Assembly: GCA_052143095.1 (NCBI GenBank)
Contig: JBKQTR010000165.1
Coordinates: 1-64,000 of the forward strand
DNA length: 64,000 bases
Direction of reading: 5' to 3'
From: DAHUYF01 sp052143095
Lineage (GTDB): Bacteria; Pseudomonadota; Alphaproteobacteria; ATCC43930; CGMCC-115725
The notes beneath the pieces are model-generated. The model ran no database searches. It was not told the DNA's origin and saw only the letters and a list, made by a program, of their open reading frames with translations. Below are positions 26,694 to 37,255 of the stretch, in pieces. A program made the position numbers and the translations under genes. Positions within the stretch are counted from its first letter, which is position 1, and every line of letters begins with the position of its first letter.

Positions 26694-27707
26694 ATGGCGG
26701 CCAGGCTCAATCGGCAGGTGCTGTTGCGCGCGCGCCCGGCGGGGATTCCGCAGGCCGAGCATTTCGAGATCGTGGCGACGCCGCTGCCGGAGCCCGGCGC
26801 GGGGCAGTTCGTGGTGAAGAACCGCTACCTCTCGGTCGATCCCGCGATGCGCGGCTGGGTCAACGCCGTCGCCAATTATTCGAAGCCGGTCGGCATCGGC
26901 GAGGTCATGCGCGCGCGCGATGTCGGTGAGATCGTCGCCTCGCGCCATCCCGACTACCGCGTCGGCGAGCAGGTGGTGGGCTGGCTCGGCTGGCAGGAAT
27001 ATGCGCTGTCCGACGGCACCGGCATCATCCGCCGGGTCGAGGAGAAGGACATTCCGCTGTCGGCGGCGCTGGGCGTGCTCGGCATGAACGGCGTCACCGC
27101 CTATTTCGGCCTGCTCGAGGTAGGTGAGCCCAAGCCGCGCGAGACCGTGGTGGTGTCGACCGCGGCGGGCGCGGTGGGCTCGGCGGTGGGGCAGATCGCC
27201 AAGCTTAAAGGCTGCCGCGCCGTCGGCATCGCCGGCGGGCCCGAGAAGGTGCGGCTCTGCCGCGAGGAATTCGGCTATGACGCCGCCATCGACTACAAGG
27301 CCGCAGCGGATCTCGACGCGGCGCTGGCCGAGGCGTGCCCGTCCGGCATCGACGTCTATTTCGACAACACCTCGGGCCGCATCAGCGACGCGGTGCTGCG
27401 CCGGATCAACAAGCGCGCGCGCATCGTCATCTGCGGCACGGCGTCGCTGTCGAACTGGGAGCCCTGGCCCGAGGGCCCGCGGGTCGAGCGCCATCTCCTG
27501 GTCAAGAGCGCGCGGATGGAAGGCTTCCTCGTCTTCGATTACGAGAGCCGCACCCAGGAGGCGGTGACGCAGCTGGCGCAATGGGTGCGCGCCGGCAGCC
27601 TGCGCTATCGCGAGGACCTGCTCGACGGGCTCGACGCGGCGCCCGACGCCATCGCCGGCCTCTATCGCGGCGAGAATCTGGGCAAGCGCCTCATCCGGCT
27701 GGCCTGA
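26694..27707 (+). CDS. MDR-family NADP-dependent oxidoreductase (zinc-free)
   Basis: The 337-residue protein has the YLSVDPAMRGWV start typical of CurA/leukotriene B4 dehydrogenase-like reductases, VLGMNGVTAYFGLLEVG and the nucleotide-binding loop STAAGAVGSAVGQIAK. It lacks zinc-binding cysteines. Relatives reduce the C=C bond of alpha,beta-unsaturated carbonyls with NADPH. TTTAGGAGCAGCC upstream gives a good ribosome binding site at ATG 26694, 8 bases after the hydrolase stop, so both are probably one operon. Confidence 0.92.
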   Translation: MAARLNRQVLLRARPAGIPQAEHFEIVATPLPEPGAGQFVVKNRYLSVDPAMRGWVNAVANYSKPVGIGEVMRARDVGEIVASRHPDYRVGEQVVGWLGWQEYALSDGTGIIRRVEEKDIPLSAALGVLGMNGVTAYFGLLEVGEPKPRETVVVSTAAGAVGSAVGQIAKLKGCRAVGIAGGPEKVRLCREEFGYDAAIDYKAAADLDAALAEACPSGIDVYFDNTSGRISDAVLRRINKRARIVICGTASLSNWEPWPEGPRVERHLLVKSARMEGFLVFDYESRTQEAVTQLAQWVRAGSLRYREDLLDGLDAAPDAIAGLYRGENLGKRLIRLA

Positions 27708-27789
27708 TCCCATCCCATGAACCAGTGGACGGCGGCGGTCGTTCTTGCTAGCAATTGCGAGTCGTTCTTAATTTTGGGCCCCTTCCCCC

Positions 27790-29031
27790 GTGTCCGATCT
27801 CGCCCTTCGCCGCCCGCCGCTGCATAAGCTTGCCTGGTTCGCGGCACTCGGGCCGGGCCTTATCGTCATGCTCGCGGATACCGACGCCGGCAGCATCATC
27901 ACCGCGGCGCAGAGCGGCGCGCAATGGGGCTACCGGCTGCTGCTGATGCAGTTGCTGCTGATACCGATCCTCTATATGGTTCAGGAACTTACGGTGCGGC
28001 TCGGGATCGTCACCCGGCGCGGCCATGGCGAGCTGATCGCACAGCATTTCGGCCGCTTCTGGGCCTGGCTCTCGGTCTCGACGCTGGCGGTCGCCTGCAT
28101 CGGCGCGCTGATCACGGAGCTGTCGGGGCTGGCGGGGGTGGGGCTGCTGTTCGGCGTCCCCGCCTCCATCAGCGCCAGCCTCGCCGCCGGCGCCATCATC
28201 CTGGTGGCGCTGACCGGGTCCTACCGCTCGGTCGAGGGCGTGGCGGTGTCGCTGGGATTGTTCGAGCTCGCCTTCATCGGCGTCGCCTGGGCGGCGCATC
28301 CGGAGCCGGCGCAGATGCTGGCGGGGCTGACGCAGCTGCCGCTCGGCAACCGCGCCTATCTCTATCTCGTCACCGCCAATATCGGCGCGGTGATCATGCC
28401 GTGGATGATCTTCTATCAGCAATCGGCGGTGGTGGAGAAAGGGCTGGGCCCGGCGCATCTGCCGATCGCGCGCGCCGAGACCGCGGCGGGCGCGGTGCTG
28501 ACGCAGCTGATCATGGCGGCGGTGCTGGTCGCGGTTGCCGCCACCATCGGCCGCGCCCGGCCCGACGCGGCGCTCGACACGGTGCAGCAGATCTCCGACG
28601 CGCTGACGCCGTTCCTCGGCGCGCGGCTCGGCCGCCTCGTCTTCGCCGCCGGCATGAGCGGCGCGGCGCTGGTCGCCGCCATCGTCGTCTCGCTCACCGC
28701 CGCCTGGGGCGTCGGCGAGGTCGCGGGCTTCAAGCGCTCGCTCGAGCATCACCCGCGCGAGGCGCCGTGGTTCTACGGCATCTTCGCCTTCTGCCTCGCG
28801 GCGGCGGCGGCGCTGGTCGCCTCGGGCGTCGATCTGGTGCGGCTCAGCATCGGCGTGCAGGTGCTGAACGCGCTGCTGCTGCCGATCGTGCTGGGATTTC
28901 TCTTTCTGCTGGCGCGGAAAGCGCTGCCGGAGGCGTGGCGGCTCAAAGGCACCTATGCCTGGATCGTCGGCGCGGTGATGGCGCTGACCGCGGGCTTCGG
29001 CGTCGTCGCGGGGATGGTCGCGCTGCTCTGA
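27790..29031 (+). CDS. Nramp-family transporter with non-canonical metal site
   Basis: The 413-residue, 11-helix protein aligns with Nramp/MntH along LGPGLIVMLADTDAGS in helix 1 and IGAVIMPWMIFYQQSA in helix 6. The canonical helix-1 DPGN is DAGS, keeping the Asp but not the metal-binding Asn. The helix-6 Met of AVIM is kept, while PHN is PWM. It is therefore a distant Nramp relative that may move another cation (Mg-type NRMT members also depart from the motif). The start is GTG at 27790. It is convergent with polA, the stops only 16 bases apart. Confidence 0.88.
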   Translation: MSDLALRRPPLHKLAWFAALGPGLIVMLADTDAGSIITAAQSGAQWGYRLLLMQLLLIPILYMVQELTVRLGIVTRRGHGELIAQHFGRFWAWLSVSTLAVACIGALITELSGLAGVGLLFGVPASISASLAAGAIILVALTGSYRSVEGVAVSLGLFELAFIGVAWAAHPEPAQMLAGLTQLPLGNRAYLYLVTANIGAVIMPWMIFYQQSAVVEKGLGPAHLPIARAETAAGAVLTQLIMAAVLVAVAATIGRARPDAALDTVQQISDALTPFLGARLGRLVFAAGMSGAALVAAIVVSLTAAWGVGEVAGFKRSLEHHPREAPWFYGIFAFCLAAAAALVASGVDLVRLSIGVQVLNALLLPIVLGFLFLLARKALPEAWRLKGTYAWIVGAVMALTAGFGVVAGMVALL

Positions 29032-29046
29032 GCCGGCCAGCGGCGC

Positions 29047-31866
29047 TCAATGCGCCTCTTCCCAGTTGGTCGCCATGCCGGTATCGACGATGAGCGGTAC
29101 CGAGAGCTCGAGCACCGGGGCGCAGGCGTGCTCCATGATGTCCTTCACCACGGCGGCGGTCGCCGCGGCCTCGCTCTCGGGCGCCTCGAAGACCAGTTCG
29201 TCATGGACCTGCAGCAGCATGCGCGCCGCCAACCCCGCCTCAGCCAGCGCCGCGGGGATGCGGGCCATGGCGCGCTTGATGATGTCGGCGGCGGTACCTT
29301 GCAGCGGCGCGTTGATCGCCTCGCGCTCGGCATAGCCGCGCCGCGCCGCATTGCTGTCCCTGATGCCGGGCAGATGGCAGCGCCGGCCGAACAGGGTCTC
29401 GACATAGCCCTTCTCGCGGCATTCGGCCTTGGCGCGCTCCATATAGGCGCGGATGCCGGGGAAGCGCGCGAAATACGCCTTGATGAACTCGGCCGCCTCG
29501 GCTTGCGGCACCTGGATGCGCTGCGCCAGGCCGAAGGCGCTCATGCCGTAGAGGATGCCGAAATTGATCGCCTTGGCGCGCCGCCGGATCTCGCCGGTCA
29601 TCTCCGCCATCGGCACGCCGAAGACCTCGCTTGCGGTGAGCGCGTGGATGTCGGCGCCGGCGCGGAAGGCCTCCTTGAGCGGGCCGACATCGGCCATATG
29701 GGCTGCGAGCCGCAGCTCGATCTGGCTGTAATCGGCGGAGAGCAGCACATGTCCGGGCTCGGCGACGAAGGCGCGGCGGATCTTGCGGCCCTCCTCGGTG
29801 CGGATCGGGATGTTCTGCAGATTGGGCTCGGTCGAGGACAGCCTGCCGGTGATCGCGCCCGCCAGCGAGAACGAGGTGTGGACGCGGCCGGTCTTGGGAT
29901 TGATCTCCTCGACCAGCGCGTCGGCATAGGTGCTTTTAAGCTTGGCGAGCTGGCGCCAGTCGAGCACGCGCGCCGGCAGATCGTGGGTCAGCGCGAGTTG
30001 CTCCAGCACGGCGGCGTCGGTGCCGTAAGCGCCGGTCTTGTTCTTGCGCCCGCCGCCCAGCGCGAGCTCGTCGAACAGCACCTCGCCGAGCTGCTTGGGC
30101 GAGCCGATGTTGAAGGGATGGCCGGCGAGCTTGAAGATCTCCTGCTCGAGCTCGGCGAGCCGCGTCGCGAAATCCTGCGACAGGCGGTTGAGCTCGGCGC
30201 GGTCGACGCGGATGCCGGCGCGTTCCATCTCGGAAACCACGCGCACCAGCGGCCGCTCGATGGTCTCGTAGAACGCGAGCCGATGCTCCGCCAGCAGCCG
30301 CGGCTTCAGCAGGCGATGCAAGCGCAAGGTGATGTCGGCGTCCTCGGCGGCGTAATCGCGCGCCTTCTCCAGCGGCACCGCGGCGAAGCCGATATGGCCC
30401 TTGCCGCTGCCGGCGACGTCCTTGTACTTGATGGTGGCGTGGCCGAAATGCAGGTCGGCGAGCTCGTCGAGCCCGTGGCCGTGCAAGCCGCCCTCGAGCA
30501 CGAAGGAGATCAGCATGGTGTCGTCGACCGGCGCCACGGAGATGCCGTGCTCCGCCAGCAGCTCGACATCGGCTTTGACGTCATGCCCGACCTTGAGCAC
30601 GCCGTCATCCTCGAGCAGCGGCTTCAGGCGCTGCAGCGCCAGCTCCAGCGGGATCTGCTTCAGCGGCTCCGCCGGCGCCACGGCGGCGAGATCGAGCTCG
30701 CCCGCGCCGTTGGCGCGATGCGCGAGCGGGATGTAGCAGGCCTCGCCCGGCTCGAGCGCCAGGGAGATGCCGACGAGCTCGGCATGGGCGGGGTTGAGCG
30801 AGGTGGTCTCGGTGTCGATGGCGACGATGCCCTTGGCGGTGGCGGCGGCGATCCAGCTATCGAGCTCGGCGACATCCTGCACCAGCGCGTAGCGGCGCTC
30901 GACCTGCGCCAGCTCCGGCGGCGGCGGCGGCGCCATGGGCTCGACCGGCGCCGGCGCGGGCGCGCTCTCCGCCGGCGCCGCGGCGGCGCCGTTGCCCTTG
31001 CCGAGCCGGGTCTCGACGCGCGCCAGCAGGTTCTTGAAGCCGTTCTGGCGCAGGAAGGCGCCGAGCTTCTCGCGATCGGGCTGCTGCACCGCCAGCGCGT
31101 CGAGCGGCAGGGTCAAGGGAGCATCGGCGTCGAGCTGCACCAGGCGCTTGGACAACCGCGCCTGCGCGGCGAAATCGATCAGCGACTGGCGGCGCTTGGG
31201 CTGCTTGATCTCGCCGGCATGCGCCAGGAGAGTCTCCAGATCGCCATAGGCGTTGATGAGCTCGGCGGCGGTCTTGACGCCGATGCCGGGCACGCCCGGC
31301 ACGTTGTCGACGCTGTCGCCGCACAGCGCCTGGACGTCGACCACCTTGTCGGGGCCGACGCCGAATTTCTCGCGCACCTCGGCGGCGCCGATCGGCTTCT
31401 GCTTGATCGGGTCGAGCATGCCGATCTTGTCGTCGACGAGCTGCATCAGATCCTTGTCGGAGGAGACGATGGTCACCACCGCGCCCGCCGCCGCGAAGGC
31501 GCGGGCATAGGCGGCGATGAGATCGTCGGCCTCGTAATCCGCCCGCTCGATGCGCGCGACGTTGAAGGCGTCGGTCGCCTCGCGCACCAGCTGGAACTGC
31601 GGCACGAGATCGTCCGGCGGGTCCGGGCGATGCGCCTTGTACTGGTCGTAGAGCTTGTTGCGGAAGCTCACGCGCGCGCTGTCGAAGACGACGGCGAGGT
31701 GGTCGGCGTCGGTCTCCTGCAGCAGCTTGAAGAGGATGTTGCAATAGCCCAGCACCGCGCCGACCGGCGTGCCGTCGGCGCGGGTCAGCGGCGGCAGCGC
31801 GTGATAGGCACGGAAGATGTAGCCGGAGCCGTCGATGAGATAGACATGCCGCAGCGCAGCGCTCAC
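29047..31866 (-). CDS. polA: DNA polymerase I
   Basis: The 939-residue enzyme has all three domains. The 5' nuclease domain begins HVYLIDGSGYIFRAYHALPP, with LCGDSVDNVPGVPGIG. The 3'-5' exonuclease retains its metal residues in AIDTETTSLNP and KVGHDVKADVELL. The polymerase shows LSADYSQIELRLAA, the O-helix RRAKAINFGILYGMS and VHDELVFEAP. It fills gaps in repair and removes Okazaki primers. The start is GTG at 31866, overlapping the stop of the zinc-finger gene (GTGA), which couples the two. A longer frame would overlap that gene entirely. Confidence 0.97.
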   Translation of the reverse strand: MSAALRHVYLIDGSGYIFRAYHALPPLTRADGTPVGAVLGYCNILFKLLQETDADHLAVVFDSARVSFRNKLYDQYKAHRPDPPDDLVPQFQLVREATDAFNVARIERADYEADDLIAAYARAFAAAGAVVTIVSSDKDLMQLVDDKIGMLDPIKQKPIGAAEVREKFGVGPDKVVDVQALCGDSVDNVPGVPGIGVKTAAELINAYGDLETLLAHAGEIKQPKRRQSLIDFAAQARLSKRLVQLDADAPLTLPLDALAVQQPDREKLGAFLRQNGFKNLLARVETRLGKGNGAAAAPAESAPAPAPVEPMAPPPPPELAQVERRYALVQDVAELDSWIAAATAKGIVAIDTETTSLNPAHAELVGISLALEPGEACYIPLAHRANGAGELDLAAVAPAEPLKQIPLELALQRLKPLLEDDGVLKVGHDVKADVELLAEHGISVAPVDDTMLISFVLEGGLHGHGLDELADLHFGHATIKYKDVAGSGKGHIGFAAVPLEKARDYAAEDADITLRLHRLLKPRLLAEHRLAFYETIERPLVRVVSEMERAGIRVDRAELNRLSQDFATRLAELEQEIFKLAGHPFNIGSPKQLGEVLFDELALGGGRKNKTGAYGTDAAVLEQLALTHDLPARVLDWRQLAKLKSTYADALVEEINPKTGRVHTSFSLAGAITGRLSSTEPNLQNIPIRTEEGRKIRRAFVAEPGHVLLSADYSQIELRLAAHMADVGPLKEAFRAGADIHALTASEVFGVPMAEMTGEIRRRAKAINFGILYGMSAFGLAQRIQVPQAEAAEFIKAYFARFPGIRAYMERAKAECREKGYVETLFGRRCHLPGIRDSNAARRGYAEREAINAPLQGTAADIIKRAMARIPAALAEAGLAARMLLQVHDELVFEAPESEAAATAAVVKDIMEHACAPVLELSVPLIVDTGMATNWEEAH

Positions 31867-32069
31867 GGCGGGGACGCACCGGGGGTCCGCGGCAGGGACC
31901 CATGCTCGGCCGCCGTGCCGCGCGCCACGAAGAGCCGCGAGCAATAGGGGCATTCGACCTTGCCGGCGCTGCCGAGATTGAGATAGACGCGGGGGTGGCC
32001 AAGCGGGCCGCCGCCGCCGTTGCACGCCGCCACGGCGCCGTCCACCTCAATGATTTCGAAAGGGTTCAT
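31863..32069 (-). CDS. Small zinc-finger protein (CHCC type)
   Basis: The 68-residue protein matches the zf-CHCC family: NGGGGPLGHPRVYLNL and KVECPYCSRLF, with one His and two closely spaced cysteines binding zinc; a further Cys lies at VAACNGG. Relatives include mitochondrial NDUFS6/NUMM, an accessory subunit of complex I in alphaproteobacteria and mitochondria. Translationally coupled to polA through a 4-base overlap. Whether this copy serves complex I is unknown. Confidence 0.88.
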   Translation of the reverse strand: MNPFEIIEVDGAVAACNGGGGPLGHPRVYLNLGSAGKVECPYCSRLFVARGTAAEHGSLPRTPGASPP

Positions 32070-32204
32070 GGTGCTTGATCCCCGGTGATATGGGAGCGCC
32101 GGGCCGCAGGACCAGAGTGCGGGCGTCGCGACGGACGGCAAGCCGGCAGCCGGCTGGTTGACCCGGCCGAGGCGCGGATGATACGGATTGCCGCGGGACA
32201 ATCA

Positions 32205-33214
<1,010 letters not shown>

Positions 33215-33215
<1 letters not shown>

Positions 33216-34291
33216 TGCCTAAATTTGCATTTGTCCTGGCGTTGCTGCTTGCCGGTTGCGCCGGTCAGGGGACGGGTCATCTCGCCGCGCTGGCCACGGC
33301 AAGCGACGCGGCGCCGCCGGCGGGGCCGCCCGCGGCGCCGGCGCTCGCCGACACCGTACTGATCGCCGGCGACGGCGCGCGCCTGCCGCTCCGCGCCTGG
33401 CTGCCGGAGGACAGGCCGCGCGCGGTGATCCTGGGCCTCCACGGCTTCAACGATTACTCCAACGCGTTCGCCGCGCCGGCGGCGGTCTGGGCCAAGGACG
33501 GCATCGCCACCTATGCCTATGACCAGCGGGGCTTCGGCGAGGCGCCGCTGCGCGGGCGCTGGCCCGGGACACAGCAGCTGGCAGACGATCTCGCCACGGC
33601 GAGCCGGCTGCTCAAGGCGCGCTATCCCGGAACGCCGCTCTATTGCCTCGGCGAGAGCATGGGCGGCGCGGTGGTGGCGGCAGCGGCGAGCGGCGGCGCG
33701 GGCGCGCCGCGTCCTGCCTGCGACGGCCTCATCCTGGCGGCGCCGGCGGTGTGGGGCCGCGCGACGATGAACGTGTTCGAGCGCACGGCGCTGTGGACCG
33801 GCGACACCTTCTTTCCCGACATGACGCTGACCGGGCGCGGCCTCAACATCATGCCGTCGGACAACATCGCGATGCTGCGCGAGCTGTCGCGCGACCCGCT
33901 GGTGATCAAGGAAACGCGGGTGGCGGCGGTCAAGGGGCTGGTCGACCTCATGGACACCGCGCTGGCCTCGGCGCCGGACGTGACAGTGCCGATGCTGATG
34001 CTCTATGGCGACCGCGACGAGCTGGTGCCACGCGAGCCGACCGAGCGCTTCATCGAGGCGCTGCCGTTTCCTGAGCGGCGCACGCGGCGCATCGCCTGGT
34101 ATGAAGCAGGCTATCACATGCTGCTGCGCGATCTCGAAGGCCCGCTGGTCTGGCGCGACGTCGAGAGCTGGATCGGCGATCACGCGGCGCCGCTGCCCTC
34201 GGGGGCGGATCAGCGGGCGAGCGCGGTGCTGTTCGCCGGCGGCGTCGGCGATCAGCCGGCCGGGATGAGGCGGCAGGCGGCGGCGCCCTGA
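33215..34291 (+). CDS. Alpha/beta-hydrolase lipoprotein (monoacylglycerol lipase-like)
   Basis: The 358-residue protein has a lipobox LLAGC at about residues 11-15, so it is a membrane-anchored lipoprotein. The catalytic domain shows LGLHGFNDYSNAF, nucleophile Ser in CLGESMGGAVV, an Asp candidate in YGDRDELVP and the His in YEAGYHMLLRDLEG, matching lysophospholipase/MAG-lipase (Hydrolase_4). ATG 33215 overlaps the ABC ATPase stop (TGATG), so the two are translationally coupled; GTG at 33212 is an alternative. The pairing suggests a lipid-related function. Confidence 0.9.
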
Positions 34292-34302
34292 TCCCGCGCG
34301 CC

Positions 34303-34316
34303 TTGATCCAGATCAA
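34303..34316. promoter_or_regulatory. Perfect FixK/FNR box
   Basis: TTGATCCAGATCAA matches the TTGAT-N4-ATCAA consensus bound by FNR/FixK regulators. If centred at -41.5, the start would lie near 34351, about 27 bases before the small ORF at 34378. This indicates microaerobic or anaerobic induction of that ORF. Pattern-based. Confidence 0.75.
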
Positions 34317-34377
34317 CGCGTAACGCCGCCGATCGGGTGATCTCAACCCCTGGGAGCCCTTCCCGGGGAGAACGCTC

Positions 34378-34470
34378 ATGACGATGGGTGAAGAAGCCTA
34401 TCTGGCGCTGGTGGTCATCGGCTGGCTCGGCTTTGCCGCGGTGCTGTTCTGGGAGAGCCGGGACAGCTGA
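34378..34470 (+). CDS. 30-residue single-pass membrane microprotein, probably FixK-regulated
   Basis: The ORF starts at ATG 34378 behind CGGGGAG and encodes a short acidic head (MTMGEEAY), a hydrophobic helix (LALVVIGWLGFAAVLFW) and a charged tail ESRDS. The size and layout resemble small subunits or regulators of terminal oxidases (CydX, CcoQ), which are also oxygen-controlled, though no oxidase gene lies nearby. It is too short for normal gene callers. Support is the strong ribosome binding site, the helix and the FixK box upstream. Confidence 0.65.
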   Translation: MTMGEEAYLALVVIGWLGFAAVLFWESRDS

Positions 34471-34548
34471 GGCGCCGGCTTGGCGGGCGGCAGTGCCCCG
34501 GACTTTATCGGGGGCACGAAAGCCCGCGCCGTGCCGGTCAGCTTTTTC

Positions 34549-35412
34549 TCAGCGGGCGCCGAGCACGGCGTGGCAGGCGGCGGGCAGCACCGGGTTGCGC
34601 GCCGGCGAATTCTCCGGCGGCGGCGGCGGCAGATGGCGCAGCCAGGCGGCGAGCTCGGCGCCGCAGCCATCGCCTTCCGGCACCGGGCGTTGCTCCTCGC
34701 AATCGGGCGAGCCCGCGGGGCAGCGCAGCCGCACATGGAAATGTTCGTCATGCCCGTACCAGGGGCGGATGCGCTCGAGCCAGGCGCGCTCGTCGGGCGT
34801 GCTGCCGATGACGCTGTGGCAGAGCGCCTCTTTGATCACGGCGTTGACGAAGATGCGGTCGACCGCGGGGTCGGTGGCGGCAAGGCGTAGCAGCTCCACC
34901 TGCTTATCGCCGAAGCGCCGGGTGTCGATCTCGTGGTAATTGGCGAGCAGCATCGAGGGTAGGTCGACCTCCTCGCGCTGCGCCGGCGGCAGGTAGGGCT
35001 TGGGCGCGAGGTTGAACCAGACATCGACATCGATGCCGGTCTGATGGCTGGCATGGCCGAAGGGCAGCGGCCCGCCGCGCGGCTGCGCCATGTCGCCGAT
35101 ATAGAACACCGGCAGCCCCGCCGCCTGGGCGCGCTGGCCCAGCCGCTGGACATAGGCGACGAGATCGGGATGGCCGAAATTGCGGTGGCGCGAGAGGCGG
35201 ATCGCCTCGTAGCCCGCCCCGTCCGGCGGCAGCTCCTGGGCGCCGGCGATGCAGCCATGGGCGACACCGCCAATGACCTCCGCCGGCCCCGGCAGCGGCG
35301 TCGCGACGCGGCTCCAGGCATTGCCGACATGGTCGCCCGAGGCCGCGGCCGGCGGCAGCGGCAGGGCGAGGAGGGCTACAGCAGCAAGGACAAGGCGCGG
35401 GGCAAGGGACAT
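34549..35412 (-). CDS. mepA: Penicillin-insensitive murein endopeptidase MepA
   Basis: The 287-residue periplasmic LAS-type metallopeptidase has an N-terminal signal peptide (LVLAAVALLALPLPPAAA), then the zinc-ligand motifs FGHASHQTGIDVDVW and YGHDEHFHVRLRCP. Several conserved cysteines match MepA. It cleaves D-Ala-meso-DAP cross-links in peptidoglycan. The C-terminus is Pro-rich (LPPPPPENS). I used ATG 35412; a TTG at 35427 would add five residues. It ends about 80 bases beyond the microprotein, in opposite orientation. Confidence 0.93.
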   Translation of the reverse strand: MSLAPRLVLAAVALLALPLPPAAASGDHVGNAWSRVATPLPGPAEVIGGVAHGCIAGAQELPPDGAGYEAIRLSRHRNFGHPDLVAYVQRLGQRAQAAGLPVFYIGDMAQPRGGPLPFGHASHQTGIDVDVWFNLAPKPYLPPAQREEVDLPSMLLANYHEIDTRRFGDKQVELLRLAATDPAVDRIFVNAVIKEALCHSVIGSTPDERAWLERIRPWYGHDEHFHVRLRCPAGSPDCEEQRPVPEGDGCGAELAAWLRHLPPPPPENSPARNPVLPAACHAVLGAR

Positions 35413-35586
35413 CGGGCGGCACTTCAACCGGGAGCGGCGTCGTTCCCGCGATTCTATACCGGGCGATGCTTAACGCCGAGTAACCTTGTGCATGGAGGGG
35501 TGCAACTTCCGGGCGGCGGTCGCCCGCGGGGGGCCCGTGCCTCGCTTGCGTGGAACGGGGTGTTTGCCTTAAGGTCCGCGGCTTGG

Positions 35587-35663
<77 letters not shown>

Positions 35664-35825
35664 GTCTCTTCATTGGTCTAGCACGACAGGCGCGGGCCGG
35701 TGGTCCTAATCCCATGGAGTTTAAGTACTACGTCCCTTCAATTGCGGGGCGGCGTCAGACAGTAGCGAGCGTTTCCAGGCTGCCTGATGGGGTCCGTCGG
35801 CATAGACAAGCTCGCCCGAGGTATC

Positions 35826-36083
35826 TCAACGATCGCTCGACTTGTCAGGCGTGGGTTGACCCTTGCGACCGACCTCCGCGCGGCGGCACATGGTCTTGAC
35901 GTAGGCGCTCTTGCCAACATCGTCGGCGAATGCGGATCGCGCGACGATATCTTGCCAACCGCTGATGCAGCCGAGCTCGGAATCAACCTGGATCGACATG
36001 ACATCGCGCGCCGTCGCCTCCGTGCACGCATCCTGTGGCAATGACATCTGGCAAATCAGCACGATCGCTACGAAGTCCTGCAT
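35826..36083 (-). CDS. Small exported four-cysteine protein, unknown function
   Basis: The 85-residue protein starts with a hydrophobic segment (FVAIVLICQMSLP) and has cysteines at 11, 20, 39 and 66: DACTEATARD, ELGCISGWQD and KTMCRR. A near-perfect ribosome binding site, GAGGAGG, precedes the ATG. It shares its cysteine spacing with small proteins at 43874, 60104 and 61542. The first segment looks like an export signal, so a periplasmic protein with disulfides is plausible. No known domain recognised. Confidence 0.78.
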   Translation of the reverse strand: MQDFVAIVLICQMSLPQDACTEATARDVMSIQVDSELGCISGWQDIVARSAFADDVGKSAYVKTMCRRAEVGRKGQPTPDKSSDR

Positions 36084-36191
36084 GCGGTGGCCTCCTCGGG
36101 TCGATCGAGCGAACCATACCCGAAATACCTAGCGGGCCGCGACCTGCGGTATGATGCCGCTGTCTCGGATCGCCGACACAGCGAGGTTTCC

Positions 36192-37220
36192 ATGAACGCG
36201 CGCTCACCGGCCGGCCTGTCGCCGCCTGCGGCACCCACGACCGGCTCGAACGCCCGGGAGGTTCCCGCTGGCATCGTGCCGGTGCCTGCGACGGTCAGCC
36301 CCGAGATGCAGAAGATCATCGGCGCACCGTTGCGCCCCAACTGGGACAGTCGACCGAAGACGAGCGCGGAGTGGAAATCGGTCGTTGATGCCTTCGCGGC
36401 GGTTGCGACTGGTAACCTCCCCGGCATTCGCGACAGGCTGCGCGTCAGCGTCGAAAAGACGCTGCTCGACGGGGTCCGCGCCTTTACCGTTACTCCGGAA
36501 ACCATCGCGCCCGAGAATCGCCATCGATTGCTCATCCATTTTCACGGCGGCTGCTATGTCCTGAATCCCGGCGAGGCCGGGCTACCGGAAGCGATCTACA
36601 TGGCGGGGTTCGGTCGCTTCAAGGTGATATCGGTTGACTATCGGATGCCGCCGGAAGCCTATTTTCCAGCGGCTCTGGACGATGCGGTGACCGCGTGGAA
36701 AGCGGCATTGAAGATGGCCGACCCGAAGAAAATGGCGGTCTTCGGCACCTCGGCTGGCGGAGCCTTGACGCTTGCGTTGATCTTGAGAGCGAAGCAGGAA
36801 GGGCTGCCCCTCCCTGCAGCCATCGCGCCGGGCACGCCGATGTCGGACACGACAAAGACCGGCGACACGTTCTATACGAATGAAATGCTCGACAACGTGC
36901 TGGTATCGCGCGACGGCTTTTGCGATGCCGGCGCGAGGTTTTATGCGAACGGCCACGATCTCGGCGATCCGCTCCTGTCACCCATCTACGGAGACCTGCG
37001 TGGCTTTCCGCCCGCGATCCTGACAAGCGGCACGCGCGACCTCTTGCTGAGCAATACGGTGCGCGTCCATCGCAAGCTTCGCCGAGCCGGCGTCGAGGCG
37101 AGCTTGCAGGTCTATGAAGGCCAAGCTCACGCGCACTACCTCTTCAACGACACCGCGCCGGAGACCAAGGAAGTGTTTGACGAGATCGCCGCTTTCTTTC
37201 GGGAGCATCTCCTGGAATAG
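36192..37220 (+). CDS. HSL-family esterase/lipase
   Basis: The 342-residue alpha/beta-hydrolase has the hormone-sensitive-lipase oxyanion motif HFHGGCYVLN, nucleophile Ser in FGTSAGGALT, the Asp candidate in SGTRDLLLS and His in EGQAHAHYLF. The first HSL glycine pair is preserved. GCGAGG lies before ATG 36192. No signal peptide is apparent. Substrate unknown; family members hydrolyse short-chain acyl esters. It is followed by a second hydrolase on the same strand after 35 bases. Confidence 0.9.
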   Translation: MNARSPAGLSPPAAPTTGSNAREVPAGIVPVPATVSPEMQKIIGAPLRPNWDSRPKTSAEWKSVVDAFAAVATGNLPGIRDRLRVSVEKTLLDGVRAFTVTPETIAPENRHRLLIHFHGGCYVLNPGEAGLPEAIYMAGFGRFKVISVDYRMPPEAYFPAALDDAVTAWKAALKMADPKKMAVFGTSAGGALTLALILRAKQEGLPLPAAIAPGTPMSDTTKTGDTFYTNEMLDNVLVSRDGFCDAGARFYANGHDLGDPLLSPIYGDLRGFPPAILTSGTRDLLLSNTVRVHRKLRRAGVEASLQVYEGQAHAHYLFNDTAPETKEVFDEIAAFFREHLLE

Positions 37221-37255
37221 TCCCCTCGACCACGTCGCCGGGGCGGAGGCTTTGG

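Noticed and set aside
29050..31947. 965-codon open frame opposite polA
   Set aside because: A shadow of DNA polymerase I produced by GC-rich codon positions; composition is unlike a protein.
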